Shown: positions 34,531 to 41,510 of the stretch, piece by piece
How positions within the stretch are numbered: position 1 is the first letter of the stretch
Layout: the number at the start of each line of letters is the position of its first letter
NCBI GenBank assembly: GCA_018713145.1
Contig: DVFP01000026.1
Span: 1-64,000, forward strand
Direction: 5' to 3'
Origin: Candidatus Scybalocola faecavium
GTDB lineage: Bacteria; Bacillota; Clostridia; Lachnospirales; Lachnospiraceae
Length of the DNA stretch: 64,000 bases
Notes under the pieces: model-generated
Told to the model about the DNA's origin: nothing
Seen by the model: only the letters and a program-made list of their open reading frames with translations
The model's database searches: none
Made by a program: the position numbers and the translations under genes

Positions 34531-34672
34531 CTTCCTGGTTTCTTTTATATTCTTCTTCCAAAGCCTCCCGCTCCCGGCGTCTGGAATCTCTTGAGCTGAC
34601 CACTGCACAGGAATACAGGACTAAAAGGATCAGCAGGATAAATATCCCGGCGATTATACCCAAAACTACCAT
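34508..34672 (-). CDS. Small single-span membrane protein
   Basis: 54 residues: one strong membrane helix (VLGIIAGIFILLILLVLYSC), then a highly charged cytoplasmic tail (SRDSRRREREALEEEYK). I chose the ATG at 34672 because GGAG stands nine bases upstream; a TTG/ATG frame upstream would add up to ten residues. No family recognised. It precedes plsX but has its own terminator. Confidence 0.65.
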   Translation of the reverse strand: MVVLGIIAGIFILLILLVLYSCAVVSSRDSRRREREALEEEYKRNQEEKPGGCP

Positions 34673-34709
34673 TTTTCCATGCTCCATATCCGGTTTATAC
34701 AAATTTAGT

Positions 34710-34827
34710 CAAATCCGCTCATTTTTCTGCGAAAAATGGCTTCTTTTCGGTGTTTTGCGGGCCAAGTCCATATGCTTTTTCATGCAAGCATGAAAAAACA
34801 TATCCATTTGGCCCTGGTGTCTACATA
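34710..34827 (+). repeat. 118-bp direct repeat, partial copy of the structured element
   Basis: Identical base for base to 34909-35026. It contains the CATTTTT/AAAAATG hairpin and the long GGCCAA hairpin but lacks the first stem of the full element. Between the copies, GAGGTCAAAT/ATTTGACCTC (34833-34856) forms a further 10-bp hairpin. Confidence 0.85.
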
Positions 34828-34858
34828 AGGTTGAGGTCAAATTAAAATTTGACCTCTC

Positions 34859-35020
34859 GACACCACGGATTTCTCCGCACTTCGTGCTCTCGAAATCCTA
34901 AAACACCTCAAATCCGCTCATTTTTCTGCGAAAAATGGCTTCTTTTCGGTGTTTTGCGGGCCAAGTCCATATGCTTTTTCATGCAAGCATGAAAAAACAT
35001 ATCCATTTGGCCCTGGTGTC
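34859..35020 (+). ncRNA. Structured repeat element, full copy (closing stem plus three hairpins)
   Basis: Closing stem GACACCA (34859-34865)/TGGTGTC (35014-35020). Stem 1 GGATTTC/GAAATCC with inner GCAC/GTGC (34867-34898). Stem 2 AAAACACC/GGTGTTTT with inner CATTTTT/AAAAATG (34900-34955). Stem 3 GGCCAA/TTGGCC with further inner pairing (34959-35012). A related copy at 57.6 kb keeps the pairs while changing bases. The strand is uncertain because hairpins read both ways. It fills the 34.7-35.1 kb gap, which has no gene. Confidence 0.6.
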
Positions 35021-35119
35021 TACATATATTATATTGCCACAAAAATTATAAAAGAACTCACGGATATTTGCAATGTGAAAAAACTTAAAAGTTATTGTTC
35101 ACAGGGTGAATAGCAGCAC

Positions 35120-35779
35120 TTAAAACTCTTTCTTCTCTACGATCCTTTTGCTGATACTAAAGGAAAGAGCCAGACAGATCAATCCTGCTGCCAGGCATGC
35201 TGAAAGTATACCGATACCCCCGGCGCCTGTCATCATCCGGTCGATCCCTGTCAGATCCACCTTAAGCAGGGACAAAAGCTGTCCGCCTAAAAGAACAAGG
35301 AGAAAAATCGCCCCAAATGCGATCAGCATGGCAAAACGGCTCCGCTCCGCCCCGAATTTCAGTTGAAAGGGGATCATCAATGCCAGGACGATCCAGTCAA
35401 TCAATAAAATCACCACACATTCCGGAAGCCACTGGGTCATAAAATTCTCTCCGGGACTCTTCATGATCCAGGCAGCGGTAGCCATAACAAAAGCGATCAG
35501 CCATGCAAAAGTTCCGGTGAGCAGTCCGAGACAATACTTTTCCCACACATAGGTTGACCGGGTAAAGGGCAATGTAAACAAAAATGCATTGCCGTTATCA
35601 AACTCATCGTAGCTGATGGTAGTGACGCAAAACAGGGAACAAATAAAAGTAAAAAAGCCTAATATAAAATTTTCACCGCTGTCCATATTGATAAAAGCCA
35701 CACAGATCACCAACAGGATGATAAAAAAGCTTTTCTGATTTTTCATAAGTTTAAAATCTTTGATCAATAATCCCTTCAT
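35120..35779 (-). CDS. ABC-2 type exporter permease
   Basis: 219 residues with about six membrane helices and the MKGLLIKDFKLMKNQKS start of small ABC-2 permeases. It overlaps the ATPase gene by 4 bp. With the GntR regulator it forms a YtrA-like regulator-ATPase-permease operon, often involved in envelope or antibiotic stress. The substrate is unknown. Confidence 0.85.
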   Translation of the reverse strand: MKGLLIKDFKLMKNQKSFFIILLVICVAFINMDSGENFILGFFTFICSLFCVTTISYDEFDNGNAFLFTLPFTRSTYVWEKYCLGLLTGTFAWLIAFVMATAAWIMKSPGENFMTQWLPECVVILLIDWIVLALMIPFQLKFGAERSRFAMLIAFGAIFLLVLLGGQLLSLLKVDLTGIDRMMTGAGGIGILSACLAAGLICLALSFSISKRIVEKKEF

Positions 35780-36627
35780 AATGTATTCCCCCGGCTCATA
35801 AATAAAATCACATCATCAATACTGCTATTTTCTATAACGATTCCCGGATAATTTTCAGCATAAAATTGTTTTTCCCCGGTAAGGCAGCGATAGCCGTAGC
35901 TTTCTTTCATCGTCTTTAAAATATATCTGGAGTCCAAACATTTAAACTGTTCTTCATCCACCTTAAGGATCCCATACTTATCTAAAAGCACATCCGTATC
36001 CTCATGAAGGATGATCCGGCCCTGATGGATCATGTAAAGATCATCACACAGTCCTTCCAGATCCGTAGAAATATGTGAGCTGATAAAAATACAGTTGGTT
36101 TCATCCATTTCCATATAATTTCTCAGCAGATCCAGCACCTCATCTCTGGCCACTACATCCAGTCCCGCTGTAGGCTCGTCCAGGATAAGAACATTGGCCT
36201 TGTGGGAAATGGCAGCCAGGACCTTTAGTTTAGCCTTCATGCCTGTGGAAAAATCTTTGATCTTTTTATCCATAGGCAGGCTAAAATTCTGGCACTGACG
36301 GATAAAATACTGCCGGTCAAACCTATGATACAGGCTGTTTAAAACAGGAATAATATCTTTTACGGTCAGATAGCCGGAAAAACCCGAATCTGATAAAACC
36401 ACGCCGATCTTTTCTTTTTGACGTCCATCCATGGACTGGGGATCCTGTCCCATAATGGATACCGTGCCCCCATCCGGCCGAATGAGTCCTAAAAGGGCTT
36501 TAAATGTGGTGGTTTTTCCCGCGCCGTTTTGTCCGATAAGTCCGGTGATCATTCCCGGAGCCACGCTCAGGGAGCAATCCAATGTAAATGAACCATAACT
36601 TTTCTTTAAATCCTTGATCTCAATCAT
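35776..36627 (-). CDS. ABC exporter ATP-binding protein
   Basis: 283 residues. Walker A GQNGAGKTTT (about 33-42), signature FSTGMKAKLKV in place of the usual LSGGQ, Walker B VLILDEPTAGLD, and H-loop SSHISTDLEG. The C-terminal 70 residues are an accessory domain. Overlaps both neighbours by 4 bp. Confidence 0.93.
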   Translation of the reverse strand: MIEIKDLKKSYGSFTLDCSLSVAPGMITGLIGQNGAGKTTTFKALLGLIRPDGGTVSIMGQDPQSMDGRQKEKIGVVLSDSGFSGYLTVKDIIPVLNSLYHRFDRQYFIRQCQNFSLPMDKKIKDFSTGMKAKLKVLAAISHKANVLILDEPTAGLDVVARDEVLDLLRNYMEMDETNCIFISSHISTDLEGLCDDLYMIHQGRIILHEDTDVLLDKYGILKVDEEQFKCLDSRYILKTMKESYGYRCLTGEKQFYAENYPGIVIENSSIDDVILFMSRGNTL

Positions 36628-37001
36628 CGTCCATCCTCCATGATAAGATTAAACAAATCTCTGATCTCTTCATCCTTTAATCCGCAGCTTCTGCCTTTTT
36701 GTATGGCCATTTCCAAATCAGCTTCAACCTCTCTGCGATGTTCTTCCATGATCATTTCTTTATTGGCTGTTTTGACGTATGTTCCTTTTCCGTGAACAGT
36801 CACAGTGTATCCTTCCTGTTCCAGAGAATCGTACGCTTTCTTCACAGTAAGGGCACTGATTTTTAATTCCTTTGACAAAGTACGGACAGAGGGAAGAAGA
36901 TCATTTTCTACAAGTTCTCCGTTAATGATCAGTGTTTTTACCTGGTCAACGATCTGCTCATAGATCGGCACCATGGACGCCCCGTTAATAATAATCTTCA
37001 T
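36624..37001 (-). CDS. GntR family (YtrA-type) repressor
   Basis: 125 residues: winged helix-turn-helix (about 7-75: PIYEQIVDQVKTLIINGEL, LPSVRTLSKELKISALTVKKAYDSLEQEGY) plus the short helical C-terminal tail of the YtrA subfamily. The ATG at 37001 has AGGA at proper distance. It is first in its operon and probably represses it through the long dyad at 37041-37087. Confidence 0.9.
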   Translation of the reverse strand: MKIIINGASMVPIYEQIVDQVKTLIINGELVENDLLPSVRTLSKELKISALTVKKAYDSLEQEGYTVTVHGKGTYVKTANKEMIMEEHRREVEADLEMAIQKGRSCGLKDEEIRDLFNLIMEDGR

Positions 37002-37038
37002 GTTCATCATCCTTTTTTATATCCTCTGTTCAATAAAC

Positions 37039-37087
37039 AGTATATAACAGTATATAACTATTGTCAACTGTTATATACTGTTATATA
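37039..37087 (-). promoter_or_regulatory. Promoter and 18-bp dyad operator of the GntR-ABC operon
   Basis: An 18-bp arm (37041-37058) is exactly inverted at 37070-37087 around an 11-bp spacer; each arm contains TATATAACAG. The promoter TTGACA (37062-37067), 17-bp spacer, TATACT (37039-37044) lies inside the dyad, so a bound GntR dimer would block it. Confidence 0.75.
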
Positions 37088-37116
37088 TCATTTATTTTCA
37101 ATCACTGGAAACAGCT

Positions 37117-37156
37117 CTAAAAAAGCCCTTCCCGACGTATATCGGAAAGGGCTTTT
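37117..37156 (-). terminator. Terminator after the NCS2 permease gene
   Basis: AAAGCCCTTCCCGA (37121-37134) pairs with TCGGAAAGGGCTTT (37143-37156) almost perfectly, with a T run on the minus strand. Confidence 0.85.
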
Positions 37157-37234
37157 CTCCGCTGCTATTTACATAGTAACCGGCAGATATTTTCGCCTTA
37201 GGCCACAGCAGCCTGTCCGGATCCATATCAGATC

Positions 37235-38569
37235 CTACGCTTCCGGAGAATTGTCCTCCGGAACAATAATATTTAAAATAAATACAATAAGGAAAGATAC
37301 TACAAGAGAGCTTCCCAACACATTCTGTAAAAGCTGGGGGCAGAACTGAAGTATCGAAGGAACACTGTCAATACCAATGCCAATGGCCAGGGCAATACCT
37401 ACGATCAGCTTATTCCGGTAGTTTAAGGGCTGCTCACACAGCAGCTGGATACCGGACATGGTAATCGCCGCAAATACTGTAACCGTAGCGCCGCCCAGTA
37501 CCGGCTGAGGAATCGTAGCCATTAAAGCGCTGAACTTAGGGAAGATCCCTGCAGCAAGCATGATCACAGCGACAATGGCAAAAACCCGCTTTGCCACAAC
37601 CTTTGTGGTACAGATCAAACCTACATTCTGGCTGTATGGGTCGGTTGGGAGACCGCCGATACATGCGCCGATCATACCGCAGATACTCTGTCCCTTAATG
37701 GCTCCGCCCAGTTCCTTATCTGTTGCTTCACGGTTAAAACCGCCCATAGCTGTGGATGATACATCGCCAATGGTCTGAACTGCCTGAACAATATACATAA
37801 GGATCATCATCAGGATAGCATCCGGATGAAACTCAAGGCCAAAGGCAAACGGCATAGGCAGGGCAAAGATGGACGCGGAAGCCACATCGGAGAAGTCGAT
37901 CATATCACCCATGATCAAAGCGATGATATAACCTACAATAATACCGATGATCATTCCGGAAACTTTAATATAGCCTTTTCCAAACAAACTGCATGCCAAA
38001 GTCACAATTAATGTCACGATCGCCAGGAGCCAAAACTTAGGAGAACCAAACGTTCCGTCTGCCTGGGCTGCAGAGCCGCCGCCAAAGTAGTTCATAGCCG
38101 TTTCGTACAAAGAAAGACCGATACTTAAAACAACGGTACCGCTGACAATCGGCGGGAAAAACTTTCGTATTTTTCCCATAAACATGCCGATAAATATGGA
38201 CGCAAAACCGGCCACCAGCTGGGAGCCAAAAATCGCCGCGATACCATACTGAGTTCCGATCATGGTCAAAATAGGCATATAGGCAAATGCCACACCCATA
38301 ACATTGGGAAGTCCCATACCAAATCCCAAGATAGGGAATAGCTGAAGCAGTGTGGTAATACCGCCAATGATCATAGCAGCCTGGATCAGCATGGTCCGCT
38401 GATCATCTGTCAGTCCGAGAGAACTGGCAATAAGCATAGGCGGTGTAATGTTTCCCACCAGCATGGCCAAAACGTGCTGAAGGGCCTGAGGAAATGCTAC
38501 GCCAAAGGACGGTTTTCCGTTCAGCTTAAAAAGCTCTTCACTGCTTTTTGTCTGTGCTTGTGCTTTCAT
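37235..38569 (-). CDS. NCS2 family nucleobase:cation symporter, probably xanthine or uric acid
   Basis: 444-residue permease with about 12-14 membrane segments. Family motif SQNVGLICTTKVVAKRV (QNxGxxxxT), and GDVSSTAMGGFNRE before it, typical of the xanthine/urate branch more than the uracil branch. Substrate choice remains inference. AGGAGG seven bases before the ATG at 38569 sets the start. A structured leader lies just upstream. Confidence 0.85.
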   Translation of the reverse strand: MKAQAQTKSSEELFKLNGKPSFGVAFPQALQHVLAMLVGNITPPMLIASSLGLTDDQRTMLIQAAMIIGGITTLLQLFPILGFGMGLPNVMGVAFAYMPILTMIGTQYGIAAIFGSQLVAGFASIFIGMFMGKIRKFFPPIVSGTVVLSIGLSLYETAMNYFGGGSAAQADGTFGSPKFWLLAIVTLIVTLACSLFGKGYIKVSGMIIGIIVGYIIALIMGDMIDFSDVASASIFALPMPFAFGLEFHPDAILMMILMYIVQAVQTIGDVSSTAMGGFNREATDKELGGAIKGQSICGMIGACIGGLPTDPYSQNVGLICTTKVVAKRVFAIVAVIMLAAGIFPKFSALMATIPQPVLGGATVTVFAAITMSGIQLLCEQPLNYRNKLIVGIALAIGIGIDSVPSILQFCPQLLQNVLGSSLVVSFLIVFILNIIVPEDNSPEA

Positions 38570-38593
38570 TTTCAATCCTCCTGAAAGTGTTTT

Positions 38594-38661
38594 GTCCGGT
38601 CCCGAACCTTTGGCTCCCCAGGAAGCCCCTCGGGTACTGCCGCCGGATCTTCGGACCGGAC
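38594..38661 (-). ncRNA. Structured leader before the nucleobase permease
   Basis: A perfect 9-bp closing stem (GTCCGGTCC 38594-38602 with GGACCGGAC 38653-38661), a second CGAA..CC/GGTTCG stem and inner GC-rich hairpins. It ends about 10 bp before the ribosome-binding site. It does not show the purine riboswitch core. It might be a regulatory leader or the terminator of the upstream remnant, though no T run follows. Confidence 0.4.
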
Positions 38662-38665
38662 CATT

Positions 38666-39052
38666 TTATTCAATTTTTGTATTAAATGCCAGCTGTTTGA
38701 AATCCAGTTTTCCTTCACCTTCAAATTTCACATACAGGGCATGAATACCGTTTTCTGCCTGGACAGGAATGGAAATATTGGTCCAGCATGGGAGCTTGGC
38801 ATCAAGATCCATCTGTCCCACTGTCTGTGTACCATTTTCATCAAGGCACAACTTAAGGGTGCCTTTCCATGTCCCTCTTAATTCCAGGGAAAGACTTGTA
38901 ACATTTTCAAAATCAAAATACTTATAGCCGATCACTGTGCCATCCTGGATGTCTGTAATAAATGTCAGGTTCTGATGCTGAACGATCCTTGGAAGTACAG
39001 ACAGTTCAGGATTATTATAATCGATCACCGGGCTGGTCTTCGGATGGGTCAA
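38666..39052 (-). pseudogene. C-terminal remnant of a GH43-type glycosidase (carbohydrate-binding module)
   Basis: 128 residues that resemble the end of family 43 xylosidases/arabinosidases, whose CBM6-like domain contains DGTVIGYKYFDF, VTSLSLELRGT, NGIHALYVKFEGEG and LDFKQLAFN. No catalytic five-blade propeller is present, and no signal peptide. It is a decayed or recombined fragment. If translated, it would be a lone sugar-binding module. Confidence 0.6.
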
Positions 39053-39073
39053 ATGGCAGGCTATCGCTCAAAA

Positions 39074-39109
39074 TAAAAATGGGCTTCCTTTTTTGGAAGC
39101 CCGTTTTTA
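39074..39109. terminator. Bidirectional terminator after rpmF
   Basis: GGGCTTCC (39081-39088)/GGAAGCCC (39095-39102) with A and T runs on both sides. Confidence 0.85.
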
Positions 39110-39147
39110 TAACCGGTCTCGTATAAGACGGTTATGACGTTTCCTCA

Positions 39148-39327
39148 TCAGTCTACAGAAACGATTTCGCGTTTGTTGTAAGAACCGCACTTTTTGCACA
39201 CTCTATGAGGCATCATTAATTCGCCACACTTGCTGCACTTTACTAAAGCCGGAGCTGTCATTTTCCAGTTTGCTCTGCGGCTGTCGCGTCTTGCTTTAGA
39301 AGATTTATTTTTTGGACAGATAGACAT
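39148..39327 (-). CDS. rpmF: Ribosomal protein L32
   Basis: 59 residues, starting MSICPKNKSSKARRDSRRA, with a four-cysteine zinc ribbon CSKCGELMMPHRVCKKCG. AGGTGTGATTC precedes the ATG. It follows the DUF177 gene by 3 bp, the standard pair. Confidence 0.96.
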   Translation of the reverse strand: MSICPKNKSSKARRDSRRANWKMTAPALVKCSKCGELMMPHRVCKKCGSYNKREIVSVD

Positions 39328-39330
39328 GAA

Positions 39331-39858
39331 TCACACCTCCTTAAAATTCTTAAAAATATCCCGGATCGCTGACATTCTTGGGTCTAATGACTCCCGGTCA
39401 CATCCGCACTCGCCAAGATTCAGGTCTTTTCCGCACTTAAAGCAGATTCCCTTACAATCCTCCCGGCATAAAATTTTCATCGGGAAATGAATCAGAAGCT
39501 CATCGGACACTAACCGGTCAACATCCAAGCTGCTATGATCAATATAACTTGTTTCATCCAGATCATTAATGCGATCTTCGTCAGTTTTTTTCAGATCGAT
39601 TACCTTATCCACTTTCAAGGAAAACGGCACCAAAACCTCCTTAAGGCACCGGTCGCAGGGAGCGGCAAGGACAGCTTCAATAGAGCCTTCCACAGAAATC
39701 TCCCTGTCGCCTGTGTTTGTGATGGTAAGCTTCACAGGCTCCTTTTTCGAAAAAGGATACAGATCCCCATTGAGTTCAAAAGCATCCATCTCAATGGGCG
39801 CTTCATAGTATTCACTTTTTCCCGGTGTGGACAAAAGTTCTGAAATATTTATTATCAT
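39331..39858 (-). CDS. DUF177/YceD family protein
   Basis: 175 residues of the YceD family, linked to 23S rRNA accumulation and always before rpmF. Cysteines CDRCLKE and CREDCKGICFKCG..GECGC could bind zinc. The start at 39858 has GGGAG six bases upstream; the ATG two codons earlier is too close to it. Confidence 0.9.
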   Translation of the reverse strand: MIINISELLSTPGKSEYYEAPIEMDAFELNGDLYPFSKKEPVKLTITNTGDREISVEGSIEAVLAAPCDRCLKEVLVPFSLKVDKVIDLKKTDEDRINDLDETSYIDHSSLDVDRLVSDELLIHFPMKILCREDCKGICFKCGKDLNLGECGCDRESLDPRMSAIRDIFKNFKEV

Positions 39859-39887
39859 AGGCATCTCCCAAATTTCATACGTCTGTA

Positions 39888-39916
39888 ATTATACATAGCA
39901 GACAGGTTTTTGTCAA
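39888..39916 (-). promoter_or_regulatory. Promoter of DUF177-rpmF
   Basis: TTGACA, 17-bp spacer, TATAAT on the minus strand: full consensus, with the start codon about 25 bp downstream of the predicted transcript start. Confidence 0.8.
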
Positions 39917-39970
39917 CACAAATTTTAAACATTGTAAAGTAATTTTACTTGACAGGGATCAAATAGGGAA

Positions 39971-40012
39971 GAATCCCCGAACGATGCTACGGCGCCATTC
40001 GGGGACTCTTTT
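39971..40012. terminator. Terminator-like hairpin after ackA
   Basis: GAATCCCCGAA (39971-39981) pairs with TTCGGGGACTC (39998-40008), one mismatch; a TTTT follows on the plus strand, weaker on the minus strand. Confidence 0.6.
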
Positions 40013-40055
40013 GGACCGAACAGGAAATAAACTTCCCTCTGTCGGATCTTTTTTA

Positions 40056-41252
40056 TTATTTGCTCAATAAAGCAACGGTTTCACGGCAGATCGCCAGCTC
40101 TTCATTTGTAGGGATCGTCATAACAGCCACCTTGGATTCAGGTGTGGAAATGATAATGTCCTCGCCCCGCTTTGCGTTCTTTTCCTGATCCAGCTCAATA
40201 CCCAGGTAGCCCAGGTAAGCACAAATATCTGTACGCACGTAACGGTTGTTTTCACCAAGACCTGCAGTAAATGCAATAGCATCCACGCCGTTCATAGCTG
40301 CTGTGTAAGCACCGATGTACTTAGCCACTCTGTAAGCAAATACCTTCATGGCCAGAAGTGCTTCCGGCTTTCCTGCCAAACTGTCTACTTCCAGATCCAT
40401 AAAGTCGCTGGTATAACCGGATACGCCGAGAACACCGGACTTTTTGTTCAGCACTTCCATAACGCCGGCAATGTCCAGATTTTCCTTCTTTGCGATAAAT
40501 TCCACGATCGCCGGATCAATGTCACCGGAACGTGTACCCATGATCAGACCTTCCAAAGGTGTAAGACCCATGGATGTATCAACCGATTTTCCGTACTTTA
40601 CTGCACAGCAGCTGGCGCCGTTGCCCAGGTGGCATACAATGGTCTTAACCTGATCATAAGGCTTGCCAAGAAGCTGGGCAGCTCTCTGGGATACATAGCT
40701 GTGGCTTGTTCCGTGGAAGCCGTAGCGTCTTACTTTATACTTTTTGTAGTATTCGATCGGCAGACCGTAAAGATAAGCCTCTTCCGGCATCGTCTGATGA
40801 AATGCTGTATCAAATACACAAACCATAGGCGTATTTGGCATCAGCTTCTTACAAGCGTCAATACCCATCAGGTGAGCAGGGTTGTGAAGAGGAGCCAGCT
40901 CGCAGCACTCTTCAATAGCTTTATACACTTCATCTGTTAAAATCGTAGAGGAATCAAACTTTTCACCGCCATGAACGATTCTGTGTCCCACAGCATCGAT
41001 TTCGCTCATATCCTTGATCACGCCGATCTCCGAATCTGTAAGAGCTTCAATAACCATAGAAATTGCTTCCACATGGGTCGGCATGGGTGCTTCCTTACGG
41101 ATCTTGTCCTGTCCGGCCTTCTGATATACCAGACGGCTTCCGTTAATAGCGATACGCTCGCAAAGGCCTTTGGCTAATACAGCTTCTGTGTCTGAATTAA
41201 TAAACTGGAATTTGAGGGAAGAACTCCCACAGTTAATGACTAATACATTCAT
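40056..41252 (-). CDS. ackA: Acetate kinase
   Basis: Converts acetyl-phosphate and ADP to acetate and ATP, the main fermentative ATP step. NCGSSSLKFQF (N-terminal), HRIVHGGEKFD, FDTAFHQTMP, FHGTSHSYVS and CHLGNGAS are all present. 398 residues. No pta is adjacent. It is divergent from tmcAL, which uses acetate. Confidence 0.97.
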   Translation of the reverse strand: MNVLVINCGSSSLKFQFINSDTEAVLAKGLCERIAINGSRLVYQKAGQDKIRKEAPMPTHVEAISMVIEALTDSEIGVIKDMSEIDAVGHRIVHGGEKFDSSTILTDEVYKAIEECCELAPLHNPAHLMGIDACKKLMPNTPMVCVFDTAFHQTMPEEAYLYGLPIEYYKKYKVRRYGFHGTSHSYVSQRAAQLLGKPYDQVKTIVCHLGNGASCCAVKYGKSVDTSMGLTPLEGLIMGTRSGDIDPAIVEFIAKKENLDIAGVMEVLNKKSGVLGVSGYTSDFMDLEVDSLAGKPEALLAMKVFAYRVAKYIGAYTAAMNGVDAIAFTAGLGENNRYVRTDICAYLGYLGIELDQEKNAKRGEDIIISTPESKVAVMTIPTNEELAICRETVALLSK

Positions 41253-41364
41253 TTGATACGTGTCTCCTTTTTTATTTTTTACAAGTATCTTAATTATTCA
41301 GCCGGCCAAAGGGTCCCAGGATATATGACCGTTCAGCCATCTGAATAGTTACCAAGATACATTT

Positions 41365-41393
41365 ATTATATAATAATTCTCTTGAAGTGTAAA
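41365..41393 (-). promoter_or_regulatory. Promoter of ackA
   Basis: TTTACA (41388-41393), 17-bp spacer, TATAAT (41365-41370) on the minus strand. Its -35 end overlaps the spacer of the rightward tmcAL promoter. Confidence 0.7.
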
Positions 41394-41410
41394 GCGATGT
41401 TGATTATAAT
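41382..41410 (+). promoter_or_regulatory. Promoter of tmcAL
   Basis: TTGAAG (41382-41387), 17-bp spacer, TATAAT (41405-41410). A hairpin AACCGTT/AACGGTT (41426-41449) lies in the leader. Confidence 0.7.
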
Positions 41411-41510
41411 AGACTGTAAAAACGCAACCGTTCAGCCTGAAAAACGGTTACATATAACTGCCTGACACCGGAACTTTCCATATCAGGCCAGTGCAAAAAG
41501 GGAGAAAGAT

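Noticed and set aside
38576-38665. Guanine/xanthine purine riboswitch before the NCS2 permease
   Set aside because: The expected conserved loop and junction bases are absent; reported only as an unclassified structure.
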